From contig JAUYRZ010000095.1 of NCBI GenBank assembly GCA_030695565.1, forward strand, positions 1-45,606: a stretch of DNA of 45,606 nt, given 5' to 3'. This DNA is from Archangium sp. (GTDB taxonomy: Bacteria; Myxococcota; Myxococcia; Myxococcales; Myxococcaceae). The notes beneath the pieces were generated by a model. It saw only the letters and a program-made list of their open reading frames with translations. It did not search any database and was not told the DNA's origin. The translations under genes and the position numbers were made by a program. This document shows positions 21,346-30,974 of this stretch, piece after piece (position 1 is the stretch's first letter; the number at the start of each line of letters is the position of its first letter).

Positions 21346-23811
21346 ATGCTTCCCCAGCCTCGCTGGTTGTTGTGTTGTGTTGTGTTGTCTCTTGCTGCGT
21401 TTGCCCACGAGCCCGATGGTGGTGATGACCACGACGACGAGCTCGATGGCGGCGTCTCGCACGTGGTGGTGCCACCTCGGGTTCTTACCCCCGTCGAGGC
21501 GGTCTACCCGCCAGCGGCGCTCGCTGAGCGTCGCGAAGCGCACGTTCACCTGGAGATCCAGATTGACGCCACGGGGCGCGTCACCGAAGTGCGCGTGCTG
21601 GAGTCGGCAGGGGAAGACTTCGACGCGGCTGCAGCAGCCGCAGTGAAACAATACGTGTTCGCCCCGGCCACCCAGGACGGGGTACCAGTGCGCTCGTTCG
21701 TGACCTTCACCTCGGTCTTCAGGCTCCCGCCCGATGCCATGGATGGAGGTCTTCCTGCAGCCCCCTCCGCCTTCAGCACCACCGTCATGGCGCAGCGGCC
21801 GATGTCTGCCAGTTCGTCGTTCTCGGTGCGTGATCGCGACTTCGCGCTGCGCCCCATCGCCAGCATTCAAGACGTGCTGCGGATCGCCCCGGGGCTCGTG
21901 ATGGTGCAGCACTCGGGCGGTGGCAAAGCCAACCAGTATTTCCTGCGAGGCTTCGACGCAGACCACGGCACCGACGTGGCCATCAACGTCGACGGCGTTC
22001 CCGTGAACATGGTCTCGCATGGGCACGGCCAGGGCTACGCCGACACCAACTTCATCATTCCGGAGGCCATCGAGCGGGTGGAGGTGACGAAGGGCACCAG
22101 CTTTGCGTCGCAGGGTGACTTCGCCACCGCGGGCTCCATCAACCTCATCAGCCGGGAGGCCTTCGAGCACTCGAGCGCCGGGGTGGGCTTCGGTGGCTCC
22201 CCCGGGAAGGGCCTGCCGACCCTGCGTGCGCTCCTCGTGGCCAACGTGAAGTTGGAGCACCTGAAGGCCTCCTTTGCCGCAGAGCTGGGTCAGGCGAACG
22301 GACCCTTCGTCAATCCCAACGCGTGGAACCAGTACAAGCTGTTCAATCGTTTGAGCTTTGATTTGGGAAACAACTCGACGCTCTCGCTGGTGCACCTGGG
22401 CTCCGGGGGTGATTGGAAAGGTTCGGGGCAGATCGCCGACCGTGCCGTCGAGCAGGGGCTCATCGACCGTTTCGGTTCGCTCGACCCGACCGAAGGCGGC
22501 AACTCCACCCGGCACCAGCTGGCGCTGCTCTACCGCCTGCGGCCCACCGAACGCAGCGAGCTCAAGGCGCTCGCGTACGTGGGCACGTACAGCTTCAACA
22601 TGTTCTCGAACTTCACGGGCTTTCTGAACGACCCCGTCAACGGCGATGAGATCGAGCAGGTCGACCGCCGCACCTTCTTCGGCGCAAAGCTCTCCTACCG
22701 GGTCGTGCACCACGTCGGCGACGTGAGCTTCGAGACCACCGTGGGCGTGGACGCGCGCAGCGACGACATCGACAACCAGCTTTGGCAGACCACCACGCGC
22801 CAGCGCCGGGGCGCGCGGGTCGACACCCGGGTGAATGAGACGCTGGCCGGGGTGTACTTGAGCGAAGAGGTGACCCCGCTCAAGTGGCTGCGGATCAACG
22901 CCGGCGTTCGCGCAGACGGCATCACCTTCACGGTCGGTGATCGGCTCGGCGCTGGCTCTGGCGTCGGCAGCGCGTACCAGCTCAGCCCCAAGGTGAACCT
23001 CATCGTCTCGCCTGTCTCGAACGCCCTGGTGCAGTGGGACTTCTTCGCCAACTACGGCCACGGCTTCCACTCGAACGACGTGCGCGGTGCCTTCTCGGCC
23101 GACCCCGTCACGCCGTTGACCCGCGGCATCGGTGGCGAGGTGGGTACGCGCGCGCGGCTCTTCGACCGTTGGGATCTCGCGGCGAGCGGTTGGCGGCTGC
23201 AGCTCGCCAACGAGACGGTGTGGATCGGAGACGAGGGGACGACCGAGGTGGGAGACGCAACCCTGCGCTATGGCGTCGAGCTCGACACACGCTTCGAGCT
23301 GACGAAGTGGCTGGCGGCCGATCTCGACGTCACCTTCACCCGCTCGCAGTTCAGCGCCAACGGGCCGAGCGGCGAAGGGCTTGCCCTGGCGCCGCAGCAG
23401 ACCTGGTCAGGTGGGCTCTCCGGGCGGTACCCGCTGGGCCCGGGCGTGCTGCGCGGAGGCCTGCGGTTCTACGGAATCGGAGACAGACCTGCGAACGACG
23501 ACGGGTTTCTCCAGGCGCCGGGCTTCACCCAGTTCGACCTGCACCTGGGTTACCGGCATCGCTGGTTCGACGTCGCGCTCGACATCGAGAACCTGTTCAA
23601 CGGCACCTACCGTCAGGCGCAGTTCGCCACCACCAGCCGCCTGCAGGGTGAGCCTGCGGTCGGCGGCGCCGTTCCCTCCGGGTTCAACTGCGGCACCCGG
23701 GGCCGGCTCGCGTCGTCGATGGACGGCTCGTTTCAGGGCTGCGACGACGTGAACTACACCCCCGCCTACCCCTTCACCGCCCGACTCACCGCCACGGTGT
23801 ATCTCGACTGA
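21346..23811 (+). CDS. TonB-dependent outer-membrane receptor with N-terminal TonB C-terminal-like domain
   Basis: 821 residues from ATG 21346 (GGAG six bases upstream). Signal peptide ends LSLAAFA. After an Asp/His-rich spacer, residues about 45-125 read like a TonB C-terminal domain: AVYPPAALAERREAHVHLEI, then DATGRVTEVRVLESAG and a final KQYVFAPATQDGVPVRSF. The plug follows (IQDVLRIAPGLVMVQHSGGG, FLRGFDADHGTDVAINVDGV, then SHGHGQGYADTNFIIP) and the barrel occupies the last 500 residues, with late strands FDVALDIENLFNGTYRQAQF and FTARLTATVYLD. The HGHGQGYAD plug segment is common in receptors of metal-resistance loci. The fused domain is unusual because TonB normally sits in the inner membrane; it might act as a signalling or competition domain in the periplasm. 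Substrate not deducible. Confidence 0.85.
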   Translation: MLPQPRWLLCCVVLSLAAFAHEPDGGDDHDDELDGGVSHVVVPPRVLTPVEAVYPPAALAERREAHVHLEIQIDATGRVTEVRVLESAGEDFDAAAAAAVKQYVFAPATQDGVPVRSFVTFTSVFRLPPDAMDGGLPAAPSAFSTTVMAQRPMSASSSFSVRDRDFALRPIASIQDVLRIAPGLVMVQHSGGGKANQYFLRGFDADHGTDVAINVDGVPVNMVSHGHGQGYADTNFIIPEAIERVEVTKGTSFASQGDFATAGSINLISREAFEHSSAGVGFGGSPGKGLPTLRALLVANVKLEHLKASFAAELGQANGPFVNPNAWNQYKLFNRLSFDLGNNSTLSLVHLGSGGDWKGSGQIADRAVEQGLIDRFGSLDPTEGGNSTRHQLALLYRLRPTERSELKALAYVGTYSFNMFSNFTGFLNDPVNGDEIEQVDRRTFFGAKLSYRVVHHVGDVSFETTVGVDARSDDIDNQLWQTTTRQRRGARVDTRVNETLAGVYLSEEVTPLKWLRINAGVRADGITFTVGDRLGAGSGVGSAYQLSPKVNLIVSPVSNALVQWDFFANYGHGFHSNDVRGAFSADPVTPLTRGIGGEVGTRARLFDRWDLAASGWRLQLANETVWIGDEGTTEVGDATLRYGVELDTRFELTKWLAADLDVTFTRSQFSANGPSGEGLALAPQQTWSGGLSGRYPLGPGVLRGGLRFYGIGDRPANDDGFLQAPGFTQFDLHLGYRHRWFDVALDIENLFNGTYRQAQFATTSRLQGEPAVGGAVPSGFNCGTRGRLASSMDGSFQGCDDVNYTPAYPFTARLTATVYLD

Positions 23812-23903
23812 TGGCGTCCGGGGAAAAGGTGGCTTGAGGTTTGCCCCCCGCGCAACTCGCCGCTGCCTTTCGCCGAAAACTCCGTTTTAAGCCGGAGCAC
23901 GCC

Positions 23904-24569
23904 ATGCCCACTTCAGTCTCGATTCGTCGCGGTGACACCATGTCGACCATCGCCCAGCGCAACCGCATCTCTCTGGCGAGCTTTCGCGCAGCAAACCCCG
24001 GAGTCAACCCACGGAAGCTGCAGGTCGGTCAGCGTCTTCAGCTCCCCCGTCACCAACACGATGGGTTCGACCGGGCCCCCCAGACTCCGGCGCGCCCCGC
24101 CCGTCAGCCGGCTGCCCCGCGACCCGCCAACACCACGCGAACGACGCCGGGCGCTACGACGCGAGCGACCGATCGCGTCCCCTACCGCAACGGTCGCATT
24201 CCCTCGAACGCGCTGACCGACGTTGGTGGCGGGCACAAGATGTACGGCAACGCCGCGCGCGCCTTCACGGACATGCGAGCCGCTGCACGACGCGACGGCG
24301 TGACCATTCGACTGACGGACAGCTACCGCACGTACGCGGCGCAGGTCGATGTCGCGCGCCGCAAGGGCATCTACGGAGTGCGCCAGCCCAACGGCCGTCT
24401 GGGTCTGGCGGCTCGCCCGGGAACCAGCAATCACGGCCTGGGCAGCGCCGTCGACGTCAATCTGCCTGCGAGCCCGGGAGCGGGCGCGTGGCTGAAGGCC
24501 AATGCAGCGCGCTACGGCTTCCGCACGATTCCCCGTGAGCCGTGGCACTGGGAATACAAGCCGCGGTGA
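23904..24569 (+). CDS. LysM domain plus M15 (VanY/DacY-like) D,D-carboxypeptidase
   Basis: 221 residues from ATG 23904 (GGAG seven bases upstream). Residues about 4-48 are a LysM repeat (SVSIRRGDTMSTIAQRN, then LQVGQRLQLP). A Pro/Arg/Thr linker follows to about residue 95. The C-terminal part is an M15 peptidase with TDSYRTYAAQ, the zinc motif SNHGLGSAVDV (SxHxxGxAxD) and PWHWEY carrying the third zinc His. It should trim peptidoglycan stem peptides. No signal peptide is visible at either start, which is odd for a wall enzyme; an unconventional or lysis-dependent route, or a wrongly called 5' end, are possible. Confidence 0.82.
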   Translation: MPTSVSIRRGDTMSTIAQRNRISLASFRAANPGVNPRKLQVGQRLQLPRHQHDGFDRAPQTPARPARQPAAPRPANTTRTTPGATTRATDRVPYRNGRIPSNALTDVGGGHKMYGNAARAFTDMRAAARRDGVTIRLTDSYRTYAAQVDVARRKGIYGVRQPNGRLGLAARPGTSNHGLGSAVDVNLPASPGAGAWLKANAARYGFRTIPREPWHWEYKPR

Positions 24570-24711
24570 CCGAGGCGAAGCAGGTGCTGGTTCCTCCGGT
24601 TAGTTGATAGCTGGGCGCTCGGGGTTTCAGAGCGCTCGGCGGCTCCACGTTGTTCCGACTGCGATGCCGTCACGTGAAGGCTGCGTGGGGCCTATCGAGT
24701 GTGGAGGAACC

Positions 24712-27138
24712 ATGGACGCGAAAGACCCGGTCTGCGGAATGAAGATCGATCCCGCGGCGCCCCAAGGTGGGCAGGCGGAATTCGAGGGAGTGACCTACGG
24801 CTTCTGCAGTGAGCGGTGCCGCCAACGCTTCCGAGCGGAACCGACCCAATTCGTCACTGCATCAGCTCGTCCGATGGGCCCCTTGGTGCAGAGTGCCAAG
24901 TACACCTGCCCGATGCACCCGCAGGTGATCCGCGATGGGCCCGGGAGTTGCCCCATCTGCGGCATGGCGCTCGAGCCGGTCGTCGCGACGCTCTCCGAGG
25001 AGCCCAACCAGGAGCTGCTCTCGATGACGCGCCGGTTCTGGGTCAGCGCGGCGCTGACGCTCCCGACGTTCCTCATTGCGATGAGCGACGTGCTGATCGG
25101 GCGCTCACTCCTTCCACCTCAGGTGAACTCGTGGGTGCAGTTCGCGCTGGCGACGCCGGTGGTGCTCTGGGGTGGTTGGCCGTTCTTTCAGCGCGGCTGG
25201 GCCTCGGTGAGGAACCGCAGCCTCAACATGTTCACGCTGATCGCCATGGGCACCGCAGCGGCGTGGGGCTTCAGCGTGTTCGCCACGGTCGCCCCGCAAC
25301 TGCTCCCGCATCAGGCAGCGCATGGCGAGATGCAGCAGCTCTACTTCGAGGCGGCGGCGGTCATCGTCACCCTCGTGCTCCTGGGCCAGGTGCTCGAACT
25401 GCGAGCCCGCCACGCCACCACTGGAGCGATTCGCGCCCTGCTGGGGCTGGCGCCGAAGACCGCGCGACGCGTCTCACCTGACGGGACTGAAGAGGAAGTG
25501 CTGCTCGAGACCATCAGCGTCGGCGACAAGCTGCGCGTTCGGCCATCGGAGAAGGTGCCCGTCGATGGGTCGGTGCTGGAGGGCGGGAGCGCCGTCGACG
25601 AGTCCATGTTGACCGGTGAGCCGATCCCCACGGAGAAGACGACGGGGAGCCCGGTGACGGGAGGGACGATCAACGGCTCGGGTAGCTTCGTGATGGAAGC
25701 CAAGCGTGTCGGCAAGGAGACCTTGCTGGCGCAGATCGTCGCGATGGTGAGCGAGGCGCAACGCAGTCGCGCTCCCATTCAGCGTCTGGCCGATACGGTC
25801 TCTGGCTTCTTCGTGCCAGCGGTGATCGCCATCGCTGCTGCGACCGCGTTGATCTGGGGCATCTGGGGGCCTGAGCCTCGCCTCACCCTGGCCCTCGTCA
25901 ACGCGGTCGCCGTGCTGATCATCGCCTGCCCCTGCGCGCTGGGTCTGGCGACTCCGATGTCGATCATGGTCGGTACGGGTCGCGGCGCTCAAGCAGGCGT
26001 TCTGTTCCGCGATGCCGAGGCGCTCGAGATCTTGCGCAAGGTGGACACCCTGGTCGTCGACAAGACGGGCACGCTCACCGAAGGCGCTCCGCGGTTGCAG
26101 AGCGTTCACGCCAACCCAGGCGCGACTGAGGACCGTCTTCTCGCCGTCGCAGCGGCGCTGGAGCTGCGCAGTGAACACCCGCTCGCCAAGGCGATTCTGG
26201 AGGGCGCCGGAAAACGGAACCTGAAGATCCCCGAGCTCACTGCCTTCGAGGCGAAGGTAGGCCGCGGCGTCGAGGGGTTGATTGAAGGGAAGCGAGCGGC
26301 GCTTGGAAACTCCCGTCTTCTGGTCGAGCTGGGGCTCGAGGTGGGATCGCTCGCCGCGACCGCAGAGACACTCAAAGCCCTGGGCCAGACGGTCGTCTTC
26401 GTCGCCGAGGGGGACACCGTTCTTGGGCTTCTGGGGGTGGTCGATCCGATCAAGGAGACCACGCCTGAGGCGCTGCGCGAACTCGCAGAGGCTGGCGTTC
26501 ATGTGGTGATGCTCACCGGAGACAGCAAGACCACGGCAGCCGCGGTCGCAAGAGAGCTCGGCATCGACGAGGTTCATGCCGAGGTGCTGCCTGCGCAGAA
26601 GGAAGCGGTGGTGAAGGCGCTTCAGGCAGCGGGGAAGATCGTAGCGATGGCCGGTGACGGTACGAACGACGCGCCCGCGCTTGCCAGGGCGCACGTTGGA
26701 ATCGCGATGGGCACCGGCACCGACGTCGCCATGAAGAGCGCCGGCGTAACCCTGGTGAAGGGGGACCTGCGTGGCATCGTTCGCGCGCGACGCCTCTCGA
26801 TGCAGGTCATGCGGAACATCAAGCAGAACCTCTTCTTCGCGCTCGTCTACAACACCCTCGGCGTTCCGATCGCGGCGGGCGTCGCGTACCCGTTCGTCGG
26901 CCTGCTGCTCAGCCCGATGGTGGCCAGTGCTGCGATGGCGCTGAGCTCCGTGTCCGTCATCGCCAACGCCTTGCGGCTGCGTCGATCGGTGCTCGATGAG
27001 CCAACTTCACGCAGCGGTCGTGGCCTGGGACCACCTTCGATGTCGCCTCGGGCCGCTGTCGGAAAAAGACAGGCCCTGAAGCCGGTGGATTTCTCCAACG
27101 ACTTCAGGGCCTTCACCAGTCGGGGAGACAGGATTTGA
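24712..27138 (+). CDS. copA: copper-translocating P-type ATPase CopA-like (P1B-1), with YHS and HMBD domains
   Basis: 808 residues from ATG 24712 (GGAGGAAC upstream). N-terminal YHS domain ([20 protein letters not shown]), then a heavy-metal-binding domain ([25 protein letters not shown]), eight-helix P1B core with the CPC motif ([11 protein letters not shown]), [25 protein letters not shown] and final metal-site helix residues ([26 protein letters not shown]). It exports monovalent Cu or Ag. Homologues end shortly after RLRR; here an extra 45-residue hydrophilic tail runs through the tRNA terminator and stops inside the antisense tRNA-Pro gene, so the tail is probably a read-out of non-coding sequence. 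It is the second copper-type pump in the window. Confidence 0.9.
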   Translation: MDAKDPVCGMKIDPAAPQGGQAEFEGVTYGFCSERCRQRFRAEPTQFVTASARPMGPLVQSAKYTCPMHPQVIRDGPGSCPICGMALEPVVATLSEEPNQELLSMTRRFWVSAALTLPTFLIAMSDVLIGRSLLPPQVNSWVQFALATPVVLWGGWPFFQRGWASVRNRSLNMFTLIAMGTAAAWGFSVFATVAPQLLPHQAAHGEMQQLYFEAAAVIVTLVLLGQVLELRARHATTGAIRALLGLAPKTARRVSPDGTEEEVLLETISVGDKLRVRPSEKVPVDGSVLEGGSAVDESMLTGEPIPTEKTTGSPVTGGTINGSGSFVMEAKRVGKETLLAQIVAMVSEAQRSRAPIQRLADTVSGFFVPAVIAIAAATALIWGIWGPEPRLTLALVNAVAVLIIACPCALGLATPMSIMVGTGRGAQAGVLFRDAEALEILRKVDTLVVDKTGTLTEGAPRLQSVHANPGATEDRLLAVAAALELRSEHPLAKAILEGAGKRNLKIPELTAFEAKVGRGVEGLIEGKRAALGNSRLLVELGLEVGSLAATAETLKALGQTVVFVAEGDTVLGLLGVVDPIKETTPEALRELAEAGVHVVMLTGDSKTTAAAVARELGIDEVHAEVLPAQKEAVVKALQAAGKIVAMAGDGTNDAPALARAHVGIAMGTGTDVAMKSAGVTLVKGDLRGIVRARRLSMQVMRNIKQNLFFALVYNTLGVPIAAGVAYPFVGLLLSPMVASAAMALSSVSVIANALRLRRSVLDEPTSRSGRGLGPPSMSPRAAVGKRQALKPVDFSNDFRAFTSRGDRI
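27063..27112 (-). terminator. intrinsic terminator of tRNA-Pro
   Basis: An 11-bp perfect stem (27102-27112 with 27071-27081; minus-strand AGGCCCTGAAG pairing with CTTCAGGGCCT) with a 20-base loop is followed on the minus strand by a T run (complement of AAAAA at 27063-27067). It starts 8 bases after the tRNA 3' end. It lies within the extended 3' end of the copA frame on the other strand. Confidence 0.8.
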
Positions 27139-27193
27139 ACCTGCGACCCCTTGGTCCCGAACCAAGTGCTCTACCAGGCTGAGCCACTCCCCG
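27120..27193 (-). tRNA. tRNA-Pro (anticodon CGG)
   Basis: The minus strand folds as a complete cloverleaf: 7-bp acceptor stem CGGGGAG/CTCCCCG, D arm with GCTCAGCCTGGTAGAGC, anticodon stem CTTGG/CCAAG around loop TTCGGGA (anticodon CGG, reads CCG), and T arm GCAGGTTCAAATCCTGT. The discriminator is A (27120). CCA is not encoded. The 5' 19 bases on the plus strand (27120-27138) are also the end of the copA frame. Confidence 0.95.
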
Positions 27194-27210
27194 GTGTCCG
27201 ACGAGGGGCC

Positions 27211-27238
27211 ACGTATCGAATGGCCCCCGATGTGTCAA
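27211..27238 (-). promoter_or_regulatory. putative sigma-70 promoter of tRNA-Pro
   Basis: Minus strand: perfect -35 TTGACA (27238-27233), 16-base spacer, -10-like ATACGT (27216-27211), about 17 bases upstream of the mature tRNA 5' end. The -10 is weak but the -35 and position fit a stable-RNA promoter. Confidence 0.55.
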
Positions 27239-27393
27239 CGCAACATCCTGCCAACACGCTGATCCCGACGCGCCCCCCTCGGCCGCCCTGACCGCCCATG
27301 TCCAGGTTCACCCGTGGCCGCCGGCTGACCCACCGCTGGATCAGGAGTTTGGCCCCTCTCCAGGTGGTGCGGCGGTTGCTCTGGCTTCCGGGC

Positions 27394-27783
27394 ATGGCCG
27401 ACCGCAGACCCACCGTGCTGATCTCCGACGATGAACCGATGCTGGTCGCCGCCCTCGCCCGGGAAGCGCGCCGCGCGGGTCTGGACCCCATCATCGACAC
27501 CAGCTCCGACGTCGTCACCCTCGCCCGCCTGCACCACCCCGACGTCATCCTGCTCGACGTGCACCAGCGCATCGACGGGCGCGACCTGCTGGTGCGGCTC
27601 AAGCGCGACCCCATCACCTGCGACGTGAAGGTGATCATTCTCTCCGCGGTCGAGGACCAGTTCATGCGCCGCACCTGCCTCGAGCTCGGGGCGGAGGACT
27701 ATGCGGTCAAGCCCTTCGATCCCGCGTTTCTCAATCGGGTGGCCCGCATTGCCGCCCGTCCCGTGGAGGCTCATGCCGCGTAG
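27394..27783 (+). CDS. single-domain response regulator (receiver only)
   Basis: 129 residues from ATG 27394; the frame is open to 27298, but that extension has no receiver homology. Acidic pair SDDEP, phospho-acceptor Asp in VILLDVHQR, Ser in VIILSAVED, and Lys in YAVKPFDP are all present. There is no output domain, so it probably acts by phospho-transfer or protein contact, as CheY- and SpoOF-like proteins do. No kinase gene is adjacent. It is convergent with the LETM1-like gene, 6 bases apart. Confidence 0.85.
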   Translation: MADRRPTVLISDDEPMLVAALAREARRAGLDPIIDTSSDVVTLARLHHPDVILLDVHQRIDGRDLLVRLKRDPITCDVKVIILSAVEDQFMRRTCLELGAEDYAVKPFDPAFLNRVARIAARPVEAHAA

Positions 27784-27789
27784 CGAGAG

Positions 27790-29202
27790 TTAGCCCTCTC
27801 CCCGACCCTCTCCCCCTCGGGGAGCGGGAGGCACGGCAGCGCGTGGAGCGTTTTCAGCAGGCACCAGGCGGAGGCGCTCATCGGGCTCGTCCCGGAAGGA
27901 GGACGGCAGCAGATCGAACGGCAGCACCTTGGCCAGCGCGAGAAGAAGCAGCACGCCACCCGGCGCCGCGAAGATGGCCAACGCGGGCACCGCCTTCGCC
28001 ACGTCGATCAACTGCTCCCGCATCGCCGTCTTCTCTTCGCGTGACAACGTGTGCCCCCGCGCCGCGCGCGCCAGCAGCCTCGAGAGTTCACCCGTCTCGC
28101 GGATCTCCTTGAGCAACGCGCGGTAGTTCTTCTTCACCGACGTCGACATCTCGTCGACCCACTGCTCGCCCATCACCTCCGCTCCGCCGGAGAGGCTGAA
28201 CACGTCGACCACCTTGCGGTGCTTCGAATAGAACTCCGCCACCTCGAGCTCCAGCGTGCGGATGTTCTCGGGCGTGAAGTCCAACTGCGCGCCCAATGAA
28301 CGCGTCCACTCCACTTCACGCGGGCTGCGCCGGCCGTCGACCAACGAGGCCAGCAGCGTCTGCTCGAGAATGAAGCGGCGCATGTCGCGGCTGCGCAACC
28401 CGGCGGTGAGCCGCTTGTGCGCGACCGGCTTTTCGAAGGCCTTCCTCGCGAACTCGCGCGTCTCGTCGGCGAGCTGATCAGGCAGCCGCAGATCGTCGAT
28501 CTGCCGGAGGATGGCTCTGCGCGCGGGGAAACCGGGTTTGCGTTCTGCGCTCACCAGGCCCACCAGCACTTCCACCAGCCGCGCCTTCTGCTGCGAGGCG
28601 AACCCCAGGCGGCGCTCCACCGCTTCACGCGGGAAGGTGGTGCCCGAGAAGTACGCGATGGCCACCCGGCCGAACAGGTTCGCGTCGGCGTAGACCGCGC
28701 CGTTGTGCAGCACGAGCCCGTAGTAGGGGTCTGCTCCCAACGAGAGGGCGCGCTCCTCCATCGCCTTCTCCACCCGCAGCCAGAGCTTCTGCGGCACCGG
28801 CCACTGTTTGGCCGCTCGCTCGATGCGGCGATGCACGTCTTCCGCGTCGTCCACCCGGTGGCTCAACGCCGCGAAGAGCAGCAGCAGCTGTTCCTGCCTC
28901 GGGCCCGGCGCGGCTTCCACCAGGGTCGCCACGTCGAGCGCGATGCGGGTGAAGACGCGCAACACCGCGAGGAAGAGTTGTTCTTCGGGGCCCAGGCTCT
29001 GCTCGCCCGCTGCCGGCGCGTCGGGGGTGCCGAAGAGCAGGCCAGACTCACGCAAGATGCCCCGCAGGTAGCGGCGGGCGCGGCCGACTCCGGGGGGCAA
29101 GGCAGAGGCTTCACGGAAGGAATTGCTCGAGGCGTCAGGGCGGTACTTCGTCACTCCTTCGCGGATGAGTTCTTCAAGCCAGCCCTGCTTGCCCAACGAC
29201 AT
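27790..29202 (-). CDS. LETM1-like domain protein
   Basis: 470 residues. The C-terminal part (about residues 355-440) has the LETM1-like pattern: VKKNYRALLKEIRETGELSR, then REQLIDVAKAVPALAIFAAP and GGVLLLLALAKVLPFDLLPS, which is one membrane-embedded segment after a helical region. The N-terminal two thirds are helical and soluble with no motif I recognise. In mitochondria LETM1 is linked to K+/H+ or Ca2+ exchange; bacterial homologues have no settled role. ATG 29202 has GAGG upstream. The last residues ([11 protein letters not shown]) are translated from a dispersed palindromic repeat, so the natural end was probably earlier. Confidence 0.75.
   Translation of the reverse strand: MSLGKQGWLEELIREGVTKYRPDASSNSFREASALPPGVGRARRYLRGILRESGLLFGTPDAPAAGEQSLGPEEQLFLAVLRVFTRIALDVATLVEAAPGPRQEQLLLLFAALSHRVDDAEDVHRRIERAAKQWPVPQKLWLRVEKAMEERALSLGADPYYGLVLHNGAVYADANLFGRVAIAYFSGTTFPREAVERRLGFASQQKARLVEVLVGLVSAERKPGFPARRAILRQIDDLRLPDQLADETREFARKAFEKPVAHKRLTAGLRSRDMRRFILEQTLLASLVDGRRSPREVEWTRSLGAQLDFTPENIRTLELEVAEFYSKHRKVVDVFSLSGGAEVMGEQWVDEMSTSVKKNYRALLKEIRETGELSRLLARAARGHTLSREEKTAMREQLIDVAKAVPALAIFAAPGGVLLLLALAKVLPFDLLPSSFRDEPDERLRLVPAENAPRAAVPPAPRGGEGRGEG
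27794..27828. repeat. dispersed GC-rich palindrome, copy 1
   Basis: CTCCCC 27810-27815 pairs with GGGGAG 27819-27824; a CCCTCTCCCC-type tail precedes it. It spans the stop region of the LETM1-like gene at a convergent junction and matches the copies at 29291, 29763, 39258 and 43060. Confidence 0.8.
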
Positions 29203-29271
29203 GGAGCCTCGCGGGCTAGCAGGGCTCGCGGGGCGGTGCCAGTGGGGTGCGGATGACGGCGCAGCCTTGGC

Positions 29272-29706
29272 TTATGCGCTCGCCCTGACGCCCTCACCCT
29301 GACCCTCTCCCGAAGGAAGAGGGGATCTCGCATCGAACCACTCGGCGATGGCCAGCTCGGCTTCGATGTCGAGGTCGGTGAAGACCACGCTCACCTGGGT
29401 GCCTTTGGGCAGGCCCTTGCGCGCGATGACGACGGCGCTGGCGATGATGGGCCCGATGAAGGTCGGCACCGTGAAGAGCAACTCGACCGAGTCGCCCGAC
29501 GGCGGTGCGGTGGTGACGAAGGAGGCCCCTCCCAGGGAGAGATCGCCCATGCAGGAGCGGCTCTTGCGGCCGGGCTCCCGCACGTCGAGGGCGATTTCAC
29601 GGCGGGGCGAATCGCGCCGCTCGTCAGCCCGCCGCTCGCGCTTTCGCGTCAGCGGCTCGGCGATGAGCGACCGGGTTCGGCGGTTCAGGGCGCGGCGATC
29701 AGTCAT
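29272..29706 (-). CDS. PilZ-domain protein (probable c-di-GMP receptor)
   Basis: 144 residues from ATG 29706. The frame is open to 30003, but that part overlaps recA and has no homology. The c-di-GMP motifs are present: RRDSPRREI (RxxxR-like) and [10 protein letters not shown] (D/NxSxxG), followed by the PilZ beta barrel ([20 protein letters not shown], then [12 protein letters not shown]). The N-terminal 40 residues are very basic ([20 protein letters not shown]). The C-terminus ([15 protein letters not shown]) is translated from the dispersed palindrome. PilZ proteins in this lineage act in motility and polysaccharide control. Confidence 0.85.
   Translation of the reverse strand: MTDRRALNRRTRSLIAEPLTRKRERRADERRDSPRREIALDVREPGRKSRSCMGDLSLGGASFVTTAPPSGDSVELLFTVPTFIGPIIASAVVIARKGLPKGTQVSVVFTDLDIEAELAIAEWFDARSPLPSGEGQGEGVRASA
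29291..29324. repeat. dispersed GC-rich palindrome, copy 2
   Basis: CCCTCACCCTGACCCTCTCC followed by a degenerate right arm (AGAGGGG). It forms the last codons of the PilZ gene. Same orientation as copies 1 and 4 (core first on the minus strand). Confidence 0.75.
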
Positions 29707-29762
29707 CGCTACACCGTGCCACAGGGGTGAGTGGGCGCTAATTTTTGGACTGCGAGGAAGGC

Positions 29763-29785
29763 CCCTCTCCCCGGAGGGGAGAGGG
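29763..29785. repeat. dispersed GC-rich palindrome, copy 3; likely recA terminator
   Basis: Perfect 10-bp arms CCCTCTCCCC (29763-29772) and GGGGAGAGGG (29776-29785) with a 3-base loop, 10 bases past the recA stop. The T run after it on the minus strand is poor, so termination is probable but not certain. It lacks the GAGGG tail seen in other copies. Confidence 0.75.
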
Positions 29786-29795
29786 AGGACTTCGC

Positions 29796-30875
<1,080 letters not shown>

Positions 30876-30913
30876 CTGGTCATCCCCTCAAGTGCTTCGT
30901 GTTTGTAGGAACT

Positions 30914-30942
30914 ACTGAACAAGCGTTGCGTGTCACTGTCAA
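30914..30942 (-). promoter_or_regulatory. recA promoter region with putative LexA box
   Basis: Minus strand: -35 TTGACA at 30942-30937; 7 bases later the 17-mer at 30930-30914 (ten bases CGCAACGCTT then GTTCAGT) matches 14 of 17 positions of the Myxococcus xanthus LexA consensus as I recall it (CTRHAMRYBYGTTCAGS). The box would cover the spacer and -10 region, about 40 bases before the recA ATG, so LexA binding would repress. Confidence 0.55.
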
Positions 30943-30974
30943 CGCTCTTCTAGATCAGGGCACTGACATCCAAC

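Noticed and set aside
21238-23070. 610-residue minus-strand open frame
   Set aside because: Shadow of the TonB receptor; no homology signature, no ribosome site.
24601-24640. Copper operator upstream of copA
   Set aside because: A direct repeat GCGCTCGG at 24615 and 24632 is present but does not have CueR or CopY dyad symmetry; not enough to call a site.
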